From Gordionus sp. m RMFG-2023 (taxonomy: Eukaryota > Nematomorpha > Gordioida > Chordodea > Parachordodidae), in NCBI RefSeq assembly GCF_954871325.1, contig NC_088775.1, positions 60,551,561-60,615,560 on the forward strand: a stretch of DNA of 64,000 bases, in the 5' to 3' direction. This document shows, piece after piece, positions 1-9,800 of this stretch. Both the position numbers and the translations under genes were made by a program. The notes under the pieces are model-generated. The model was not told the DNA's origin. It did no database searches and saw only the letters and a list, made by a program, of their open reading frames with translations. Each line of letters opens with the position of its first letter. Position 1 is the first letter of the stretch.

Positions 1-1380
1 TGGAATGTTATATTTATTTCATTCTAAAAACACGTAAGTAATGATTAATTTGAAAAAGTGAAAAATAATTTAAATATTTAATTATAAATCTCTAAATTAT
101 GAATAAACCTATATGGGACAATAACAATAAAACAAAGTCCATAGACAAATTAGAAGATTATTTAATATTTTATGATGGTAAGAATACTCTAAGCTTAATA
201 TGTAATTTACCAGATGGTTTATTTTTGGTCATGAAAGCAGTGTTACCAAGAAAGTTAGATTAAAGTTATGATGAAGCATTGTGTACATTAAAATTGAAAA
301 ATATTGAATTAAAACCAAATATTCAAAATGAAAGAGATTCTTATAAACTAAAAGAAATAAATTATATAATAAAATTTGAAACATTTGTGATTATAGAAAA
401 TAAGGAAATAAACTTTAAAGAAATTAAGGAAATATACATTAAAGAAAATAATGAAATAAAAACTTTTATAATTGATAAAAAATTTAAAAAAAACTGTGAA
501 AATAAAGAAATGTAAAACAATTATTGTTAAGAGAGACAAGATGAAAGTTAAACATCTTAATGTTAAAAAAGTTTTTAAGAATATGATATGGAAATCATAT
601 ATTAGAAATGGAAGGCGAAATAAAATTCTTTTTAGAAAGAATAATTTAAAGATAATTTATGATATGAAAAATTAAAAATAATTGAAATTTAATATTAATA
701 TTAATAAAAAATTATTATATAAAACGCTACAATAAAAGATATTTAAAAAAAAAAGATAAAATTGAAATTTAATATTGATAAAAATTATTATATAAAACGC
801 TATTGTTAAAAACGCAATATTTATAATATAATAAAATTAAAATAAAACGCGACCAATTATTTATTTCAAATATTCAATATCTGATTAATTTATTCTGCTT
901 CAATTATTCTTAATCAAATTCGATATTCATTAAATTAATTCTATTTCGATTACTCGACGATTTTTATTTTATTACAACGTTATTCAATAATACCTACATT
1001 CTAAAATCATTCAAAATCTTCGCATATATATTTAATAACGAACAATGATAATAATTAACAGAAGGGTGACAAAGTCAAATCATATGAACAACTTAACCGT
1101 TTTTCGAAAATTGGAGGGAGTAAGACAAGATAAGAAAATTTACGAACAAAAACCAACTAATACTAGATATGACAATACCTAGATGATGCCATTTGAGAAC
1201 AACAAACTTTATGACAAATTACAAACATCAGTTAGACAACCATTGACCATATTAGGGCAACCAAAGATTTAACAACCAAAATAACTATTATTTTCCAAGA
1301 CGAAACTATGACAGATTTTATGATCAAAATAGATGGGAAACTCCTTGAACACTAAAGATTTACGTCTAAAGAGAACAATG
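1..1380 (+). other. Degenerate coding-like segment, unidentified
   Basis: This AT-rich stretch has coding-like sequence on the + strand in its first 680 bases (about 99-675), lysine- and glutamate-rich, with a short stretch around 1260-1360 reading like a basic, tyrosine-rich tail (NYYFPRRNYDRFYDQNRWE). The style, with phrases such as SYDEALCTLK and KPNIQNERDSYKL, faintly recalls gag-like proteins of retroelements, but I see no diagnostic motif such as a zinc knuckle, protease or reverse transcriptase. It is broken. It lies immediately left of a large tandem array. Treat it as an unclassified remnant, possibly of a retroelement. Confidence 0.3.
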
Positions 1381-1399
1381 TTAAACATGGATACTTTAA

Positions 1400-3660
1400 A
1401 AAAAATTTAAAAAGTTCAAAAATAACGATTATTACAATTGTCACCTTCCTATGGTACATCTTCACATAAATTATAATTTAATAAGTTTACAATCTATATT
1501 TAAACCCATTTACTTTCAAAAAAATTAAAAATAACGATTATGACAATAATCATTTCCCTATGGTACATCTTCACTGAAATTTTAATTTAACATGTTTACA
1601 ATATATATTTTTACCCATTTGCCTTAAAAAAATTCAAAAAGTTCAAAAATAACGATTAAGACAATTGTTACTTTCCTGTGGTACATCTTTACTGAAATTT
1701 TAATTTAACATGTTAACAATATTTATTATTACCTATTTGCCTGAAAAAAAGTTTAAAAATAACGATTATGACAATTGTCACCCTGTGGTACATCTTCACT
1801 GAAATTTTAATTTAATATGTTAACAATATCTATTTTTACTCATTTGCCTTAAAAAAATTCAAAAAAGTTCAATAAATACGATTATGACAATTGTCACTTT
1901 CCTATAGTACATCTTTACTGAAATTTTAATTTAACATGTTAGCAATATCTATTTTCATCTATTCCTTATGATAATCAAAAAAGTTTAAAAATAACGATTA
2001 TGACAATTGTCACTTTCCTGTTTCACTGAAATTTTAATTTAATATGTTAATAATATCTATTTTTACCCATTTGCATTAAAAAAATTTAAAAAAGTTCAAT
2101 AATTACGATTATGACAATTGTCACTTTCCTGTGGTACATCTTCACTGAAATTTTAATCTAACATGTTAACAATATCTATTTTTACCCATTTGACTTAAAA
2201 AAATTAAAAAAAGTTCAATAATTACGATTATGACAATTGTCATTTTCCTGTGGTATATCTTCACTGAAATTATAATCTAACATGTTAACAATTTTTACCC
2301 ATTTGCCTAAAAAAATTTTAAAAAGTTCAAAAATAAGGATTATTACAATTGTCACCTTCCTTTGGTACATTTTTACTTAAATTTTAATTTAATAAGTTTT
2401 CAATATATATTTTAACCCATTTACTTTAAAGAAATTTAAAAATAACGATTATGACAATAATCTTTTCCTATGGTACATCTTCAGAAATTTTAATTTAACA
2501 TGTTTCAATATATATTTTTACCCACTTGCCTTAAAAATATTCAAAAACTTCAAAAATAACGATTATGACAACTGTTACTTTCCTGAGGTACATCTTCACT
2601 GAAATTATAATTTAACATGTTAACAATATATATTTTTACCATTTTGCTGAAAAAAATTTAAAAATGTTCGAAAATAACGATCATAACGATTGTCACCCTG
2701 TGGTACATCTTCACTGAAATGTTAATTTAACATGTTAACAATATCTATTTTTACTCATTTGCCTTAAAAATATTCAAAAAAGTTTAATAAATACGATTAT
2801 GACAATTGTCACTTTCCTGTAGTACATCTTCACTGAAATTTTAATTTAACATGTTAGCAATATCTATTTTTATCTATTCCTTAGAAAAATTCAAAAAGTT
2901 TTAAAATAACGATTATGACAATTGTCACTTTCCTGTTTCACTGAAATTTTAATTTAATATGTTAACAATATCTATTTTTATCCATTTGCCTTAAAAAAAT
3001 TAAAAAAAAGTTCAATAATTATGATTATGACAATTGTCACTTTCCTGTGGTACTCTTCACTGAAATTTTAATCTAACATGTTAGCAATTATTATCCATTT
3101 GCCTTAAAAAATTCAAAAAACTTTATTAATTACGATTATGACAATTGTCACTTTCCTGTAGTGCGTCTTCACTGAAATTTTAATCTAACATGTTAACAAT
3201 ATCTATTTTTATCCATTTGCCTTAAAAATTTTCAAAAAAGTTCGAAAATTACGATTATGACAATTGTCACTTTCCTGTGGTACATCTTCACTGAAATTTT
3301 AATTTAACATGTTAACAATATCTATTTTTACCCATTTGCTTTAAAAAAATTCTAAAAAGTTCAAAAATAACGATTATGACAATTGTCACTATGGTACATC
3401 TTCATTGAAATTTATTTACATCTTAATAATATAAATTTTTACCTATTTGCGACACAATAAATCAAATAAATTAAAAAATAACGATTATGACATTTGTCAC
3501 TTTTCTGTTACATTACATATTCATTGAAAGTTTAATATAAATTTTTTTTTTAAATATAAATTTTACCCATATATGTCAAAAAAAGTTAAAAAAAATAACG
3601 ATTATGAAAATTGTCGTACATCTTTATTGCATTTTTATTTTAATTTAACATGCTTACTAA
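1400..3660 (+). repeat. Tandem array of ~118-bp units (about 20 copies)
   Basis: About twenty head-to-tail units of roughly 110-120 bp. Each has a core AACGATTATGACAATTGTCA, then a segment around GGTACATCTTCACTGAAAT, then an AT-rich tail with AACATGTTAACAAT and TACCCATTTGCC. The core contains the 12-bp perfect palindrome TGACAATTGTCA. Units diverge by scattered substitutions and small indels. The array ends about 45 bp left of the large hAT element, whose two ends contain related units of a distinct subfamily (TTTTCTAAGG in place of TTTCCTGTGG). No coding potential is visible. It may be a subterminal array left by an older relative of that element, or an independent satellite. Confidence 0.9.
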
Positions 3661-3703
3661 CCCATTTACTTCAAAAATAATATCATAAATAATAATTTAC
3701 TAT

Positions 3704-3711
3704 ATCATTAT
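3704..3711. repeat. Target-site duplication, left copy (ATCATTAT)
   Basis: Eight bases ATCATTAT directly precede the terminus TAGTGTTGTTAAAT at 3712 and recur exactly at 14959-14966 after the opposite terminus. Eight-base duplications are characteristic of hAT transposons. Confidence 0.85.
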
Positions 3712-3845
3712 TAGTGTTGTTAAATGGTTGGTTTTTTACGACCCACAACCCGAGCCGAAGTCGTAGAAATCTGCTCAACCCTGAGCCAGGGTTGAAAAAT
3801 CGACCACGACCCAACCCGACCCAATGGGCCTGTTGAGCCGACCCA

Positions 3846-4315
3846 TTTGGTCGGCTTGCTGGGCTTGCTGGGTCGGCTTGTTGGGTCGGCTTGCTGGGTC
3901 GGCTTGTTGGGTCGGCTTGCTGGGTCGGCTTGTTGGGTCAACTTGTTGGGTCGGCTTGCTGGGTCGGCTTGCTGAGTCGGCTTGCTGGGTCGGCTTGTTG
4001 GGTCAACTTGTTGGGTCGGCTTGCTGGGTCGGCTTGTTGGGTCGGCTTGTTGGGTCGGCTTGCTGGGTCGGCTTGCTGGGTCGACTTGCTGGGTCGGCTT
4101 GCTGGGTCGACTTGCTGGGTCGGCTTGCTGGGTCGGCTTGCTGGGTCGGCTTGCTGGGTCGGCTTGCTGAGTCGGCTTGCTGGGTCGGCTTGTTGGGTCA
4201 ACTTGTTGGGTCGGCTTGCTGGGTCGGCTTGCTGGGTCGGCTTGTTGGGTCGGCTTGCTGGGTCGGCTTGTTGGGTCGGCTTGCTGTTGGGTCGGCTTGC
4301 TGGGTCGGCTTGCGT
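3846..4315 (+). repeat. 13-bp GC-rich minisatellite, left end of the hAT
   Basis: About 36 head-to-tail copies of GGGTCGGCTTGCT, with variants GTTGGGTC(A)ACTT and GAGTCGG. It reads open in several frames on both strands (Gly-Arg-Leu-Ala-Gly-Ser-Ala-Cys-Trp-Val type repeats), but this follows from a 13-bp period without stop triplets and is not evidence of a protein. GC content is sharply higher than the surroundings. It is the mirror image of the array at about 14413-14803. Confidence 0.92.
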
Positions 4316-4530
4316 TAAAATTTGTCATAATCGTCATCTTTAAATTTTTTCGAATTTTTTTTAAGCAAATAGGTAAAAATAAATATTGTAAACATGTTAA
4401 ATTAAATTTTCAGTGAATATGTAGCTTAGAAAAGTGAATTGTCATAATCGTCATTTTTAAGTTTTTTCGAATTTTTTTAAATTAAATAGTTAAAAAAATA
4501 TATTGTAAGGATGTTAAAATATTTAAAATA
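4316..4530 (-). repeat. ~118-bp units, inverted, left arm of the hAT
   Basis: About two units in reverse orientation (TGTCATAATCGTCAT, then AGGTAAAAATAAATATTGTAA), starting exactly where the minisatellite ends. They match the right-arm units at 13.6-14.4 kb better than the array outside the element. Confidence 0.85.
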
Positions 4531-4689
4531 ATTTTTTATAGCCGGGCATAGGCTGGCATGAGATAACTCGCCTGTTGCTGACCTTTAATTTAAACATCTA
4601 TCAGAAAAATCTAGAGGTTTAGACAATATTTTTCTTAAAATATTGGATGTGATAAAAATCGGATCAAATCGAGCCGTTTAACAACCCTA
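4531..4689. mobile_element. hAT-type miniature element remnant (right end)
   Basis: Ends GAGCCGTTTAACAACCCTA, a decayed version of the TTTAACAACACTA terminus, preceded by ATATTTTTCTTAAAATATTGGATGTGATAAAAATCGG, which resembles the interiors of the related copies near 9.6 and 17.6 kb. The left end is not recognisable. Confidence 0.5.
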
Positions 4690-5197
4690 TAGCTAATATT
4701 TTTAGAATCTTAAACTGAAGATTACTAGAACAATAGTTATTGCTCTTTAAATATAAGTAATATGATTTGAATCCCATATTATACCAAATATATCGACTCA
4801 GGCGCGTACGTGGGAATTCGGTCTGGAGGGGGGGGGATAATAAATTTTGAAGAAATATTATTGTTTTTTAAAAATATCAAGCATAAATTTATCAGGACTA
4901 ATAACTATTTCTAATACACAATTTTAAATTAATGTGAATTATAAAAAAATTATATGTAAAAAATCACTTAAATGACCCAAAATAGAAATTTGAATTTTTT
5001 GAGCCTTTACACAAAAAGTTTCTTAGGAATAATTGCATTTTGTATGTTATATATTTACAATATAAAATCCAATCTTCGTTGTGATTGAGCTAATTTTTTA
5101 ATTATCTCATTCTTGCTTGTTGTCAAATGCCTATGAATATTCAAAAGATCAAACCTTTAAATCTACTTTCAGATGTTGTACTTCTTGGTATGTTTTT
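4690..5197. other. AT-rich interior of the hAT, nothing recognised
   Basis: Low-complexity AT-rich sequence with a short G-run (GGGGGGGG near 4828). I see no gene, RNA or repeat boundary. Confidence 0.5.
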
Positions 5198-5698
5198 CGG
5201 AGACCTGATTTTTTTAAATATACCCGACCAGGGCCCGAAAATTTTTAAAAAAACACCCAAGCCGGGCTGTATTTTTTAGAACAGTCTATATTTGAAATCG
5301 TTATTATTCGCTATAAAAATCAAAAATAAATATAATTTATTTAAAAAAAATCTTGGCCGGGCCTGAAAATTTTATTTTAAAAAAAGCCGGACCGACCTGG
5401 CCCGAATTTATTCAAATATAGAAATTAATTTTTATAATTACTTAAAATAAAAGACATATGTTATATAGCCTTTAGTTTCAATAAATTTAATCAAAAATTT
5501 TCAATATAAAATTGATAAATTTAGATATATTTAATAAAATTTGCAAGGTCCGACCCGACCTAGCCCAAATTTTTTTAAAATATTAGGCTCGGCCCGAACC
5601 CGATTATTTTAAATAGAATTAGGCCCGAGCCCGGACCGAAGCCCGTTCGGGCCTGACTCGAGCCCGGTACGGGCCGGGCCTAACTTTGCAGATCTCTA
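5198..5698 (-). mobile_element. GC-rich-ended MITE (GGCCCGG family), copy 1
   Basis: About 500 bp with GC-rich blocks (GGGCCGGGCC, GCCCGACCCGACC) separated by AT-rich DNA. It ends TGCAGATCTCTA, matching the reverse complement of the start TAGAGATCTGCA of the copy at 43805. Long stretches, including one around ATAACATATGTCTTTTATTTTAAG, are shared with that copy in inverted orientation. The left end (GGAGACCTGA) is degraded and I see no clean duplication here, but the better-preserved copy has an 8-bp one. Confidence 0.7.
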
Positions 5699-5706
5699 AT
5701 AGGTAT

Positions 5707-6804
5707 ATTATACATGGGGGGTTGTCATCAGGAAATACGTATTTTTGGCAACGATTGTTTGTTTAAAGAAATAAAACCTTAAACCTGTCTAATTTAAATA
5801 TAAAAAATGAGAGTATAAGTCATTTCTAATTTTTAGACATTATTAATACCGCTTCACACATATAAATGATAGTCTTTAGAGAATATCTTTAAGGAAGTTT
5901 AGATGTAATTATTGATCTATAAATATAAAGATCAAGATCAACATTAATAAATAAAAATCGAAGTAAAATCTGATATTTTTTTTCACTAACAAATTAGCCA
6001 TTTTTTTCTGTCTTTTTAAAAAATGTGTGGTAGTAGATTTTTAGAAATTTAAAAGAAAATATATGGTAGAAGGGGTAGTTTGGCCAATTGTAATGTGGTA
6101 TTATTCTATATATATATCTTCTTTTTTTTTGAGAAAAATGGGGGTTTCTTTTACCCTGCATTGACAGTTAATCTTTGATAAACTAAAAATAAACTAAAAA
6201 TAAAATCACAATAAATTATTAATTATTAATTTTTTTAAATTATATATTAATCATCCAGATTGATGAATTGTTTATTTTCATTATAAATTTTAATTAATAC
6301 AAAGTCAAAGGATTCATTTCATATTTTTTGAAAAAAATAAAAAAAAGACAATCAAATTTATATGTATACTCACAACAAAACAAACACATGCACGGCTCGA
6401 ATTAAATTTAAAAAAATATGTTTAAAAAAAAGCAAAAAACCAAATCACTTTTCAATATGACCTATTGTAACTATTTATCTCAAAACACACATTTCTTTTT
6501 TCCTTTCTTTTAAATAAAAATGGTCAATTCAATTTATATTTTTTTTATGACTTATTTTTAATAAATAACAAAATTACATTTCAAATCTTCCCTTTTTATC
6601 CATACCATAAACCGTCATTTTATTATCGCTGGTATAGAAAATTTTTTTTAATCCCACATGGGGGTATTATTAATTTAAAGGTTTGGTTTAACAAAACGAA
6701 ACCCGTCAAAATTATTTCAAAAAATATAATATTTTTATTACTTTTAAAATATAATATTTTTTCCTTACTCTTATAAATTAAAAAATTTTTTTTTACTTTT
6801 TATT
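5707..6804. other. AT-rich 5' region of the hAT gene, nothing firm
   Basis: AT-rich sequence between the nested MITE and the first coding exon. It presumably contains the promoter and 5' untranslated region of the transposase, but no specific site can be supported. Confidence 0.4.
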
Positions 6805-6894
6805 ATGGATTCCTCTCCATCTGACATTCTATCTTTTTTATACGATTCCCCATTTGAAAATTCAAGTCATTCTCAATTTGGTGAAGATTTTCAG
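6805..6894 (+). CDS. hAT transposase exon 1
   Basis: The ATG at 6805 begins a 30-codon acidic and serine-rich exon (MDSSPSDILSFLYDSPFENS...) ending CAG before GTAAAA, phase 0. It was chosen because the next exon continues in the same phase. No homologous domain lies here, so it rests on splice logic. Confidence 0.65.
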
Positions 6895-9800
6895 GTAAAA
6901 TTATATTTAAGTTAGAGACCTTCATGGGTCTAGATCCCGGCCCAGGCCCTCTAGAAAATTTATAATGCCGTGGGCCGGCCCGACCCATGAAGGTCTCTAA
7001 TTGCAGTTAGCTAAAGTGACCATTAAATCCAGACCCATATATAAATCATACAAATGATATTTTTTTTAAAAAGATATTAGATCAAAGTTTGGTTCCGCTG
7101 AAATCTTCCAATGATCCTTGTGTCAAAAAAAATTTTTTGGATACACCAAGAAAAGGGAATAGAAAATGTACTTTGTGTAACAAAACCTATCGCATAAGTA
7201 CATCATCAAGTAAATTTTTTTTAATATATAAAATACGTAAAATTAGCATAAAAATTTTTAACGAATGATTTAATTAAATATATTTTTTTTACCTTATTGT
7301 ACCTTTGTTTTTACGTAATAAAATATTAGTGTTGTAAAAGGGCTAAGCCGAACTCAGCCAGTTTTTGAGTAGAAAAATTACTCAGATACAAGCTGGCTCA
7401 ATAAGCCATATGAGTTGGCTCAGGAGTTGCTCTAGTCGACTTTTCAGCAAAAATTTACTTTTGATTAATAATTTTTAAAATTATAATTATGTAGAAATAG
7501 TGTACCATCGCCATTTGGAGTGAAAAAATTTATTCAGATTTAAGTTAAAAATTATAATTATGTAGAAATAGTGTGCCATCGCTATTTTGAGTGAAAAAAT
7601 TTATTCAGAACATGAGTATACTAGCTAAATTAGGTTGCTCAAATATTCTTTATAACTACAAGTTAATATATTAAACATTCCTGGCCCGAGACCTATTTTA
7701 TAAAAATAATTTAGTTCGGGCTTAATAATTTAAAAAATTTAAACCGCGCCGGCAGGGGGTGGACTCGTTACGATACGGCCTCGTGGGCATTCATTTATAA
7801 CGGCCTCATTTGTTCCCTTAAATGGTTTCTTCAAATTATATGATTTTTATAACTAACTATTTACATTTTTAAAAAAATAATAGTATGACATCATACTTAT
7901 ATATTTTGTTTTAAATTGATTATCTAAATTCATATTCATTGCACATATATATCTTGTATTAAATATAGTTATATATAGCACTATAAAATAAAATATACAT
8001 GTTAAATATAAAATACCTACTCAATAATCAATTATATCAGAGTTGTTAATAGATACTTTTTAAATGGATCTAGATACGGATACATCGTCTGAAAATTTAT
8101 CTAGATATAGATACAATTTTTATTATACTCTTATATATAGTGTTTGCAATGGTCCGGTCCCTTTTTTCTAAAATAAGATCGGAATAATGGACCGTTAAGT
8201 CAAATGAGACCGGACCGTGTGACTATCGGTTCGGTCCGGTCGGTCCCAATATAATTTTTTTTATTAAGCTACAAAAGTTTTTCCTGGCAATTTTGCTAGT
8301 ATGAATATTTATGACTCATTTTACCTAGGTAATTGTTTAGAATTTTTTTTTTCGAAAGGTATTATAAGTGAACACTTTAATATTAGGATTTATGTATTCA
8401 ATCATTTCCAAAAATTTAATTTAATCATAGTATTGTAAACTTTTATTTTCTTTAATCGGTCTTCAATCGGACCGGAACACAGAACCGTGTTGTAGAACCG
8501 GACCGTCCCAATAGACACAAGAGCATGATGGAACCGACTTGGACCGGACCGTCGGCCCGACGTCCGACCGGACTTTAAACACTACTAATATAGTTTGTAT
8601 AATCTTAAATTAGATTCTATTGTAAAAATTAATGAAATGAAATAAAAATATTGACTCGTTATCATATTTATCAAAATATAACTAAAATAATGATTTTTAG
8701 ATTTTAATATTGTTGTTAAACAGCTCGTTTTCAGCTTTTAAAAAAATCGGCTCAAGCCGTTTAACAACACTAGATTTTAATTTAATATATGGAAATCGAA
8801 ATATATGATTATAAATAATTATTTATTTCAGTAATAAAATATTTTCAAAATTTTGGTCATTAAAGCACCCTCGTTTATTTGTAAAGACATTTTTAGCTAT
8901 ACTACTAAGTCTTTCGGCGCTTAAAAATACTAAAATCTCGACTTTTTGAAAAAATAATTTAAAATTTGTATCAAAATTTATATCATTAAACAATCATATC
9001 TGCTGCTATGGGTTGCTGAAAAAATCGGCCAACAACTGTATATCGGCAAATTATATTTTTTTTGTGGAGCTAATGTTTTGATTATTTTTATAAATGAAAC
9101 ATTTTCAACAACTGAAAATGGCTGCAGTGTTGCAACTTGCAAGTTGAGGTAATGCTAACTAAAATTTTCATATTTTTTGGTAGACATGGCAGATATGTTT
9201 TCATTATTTTAAATTTTTTTTAAAATATGCTCTATAAATTGTCATGGATAAACAATGTCGGAACTTGTTGATGCTTCATTGATTATTACTTCTTTCTCCC
9301 TCTTTGTCACTATTAATATTAATCTAAATAAATTTTAAAAATTAGTATAATAAAATAAAATTAACCAATTCTATTGAAAATGACAGATACTGAATAGATT
9401 GTAATATCAAAATTTGTTTGTTTTAAGCCTGAAATTTTTTTTAGATACCCGATGAATTATATTTGTCAATGTAATCTAAAATATTTAAAAGAAAATTTAT
9501 CTTACATTTTTATGAATATTAGTTTTATTTTTATAAATAACACTGTTATTTCTTTTATAATACAATATTATATATTCTCAAACTTTTAGCGTTTTACTAA
9601 TGTTGTTCAACTACTCGATTTGATCTGATTTTTAAAAACGGCTAACTATATTTTAGACAGGTAAATATTGCCTAAGCCTCGAGATTTAGCTTATAGATTT
9701 CCATACCTTTGTGGCATCTATGATCAAAATTTCCGGTTTTGCCTAATAATTTTATGGATAAAATTTTGAGTTAGCCGTTTTTAAAAATCGGCTCAAATCG

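Noticed and set aside
1400-3660. CRISPR-like array
   Set aside because: Units are ~118 bp and repeat along their whole length, with no constant repeat alternating with unique spacers. The context is eukaryotic transposon DNA.
3846-4315. Telomeric or subtelomeric repeat
   Set aside because: GGGTCGGCTTGCT is not a known telomere unit and it lies inside a transposon with matching duplications on both sides.
3720-4343. Several long open frames on both strands (Gly-Arg-Leu and Ser-Lys-Pro-Thr repeats) as repeat proteins
   Set aside because: They arise from a 13-bp minisatellite that lacks stop triplets in several frames at once; the same happens in the inverted array at 14.4-14.8 kb. Open frames on both strands over the same bases argue against coding.
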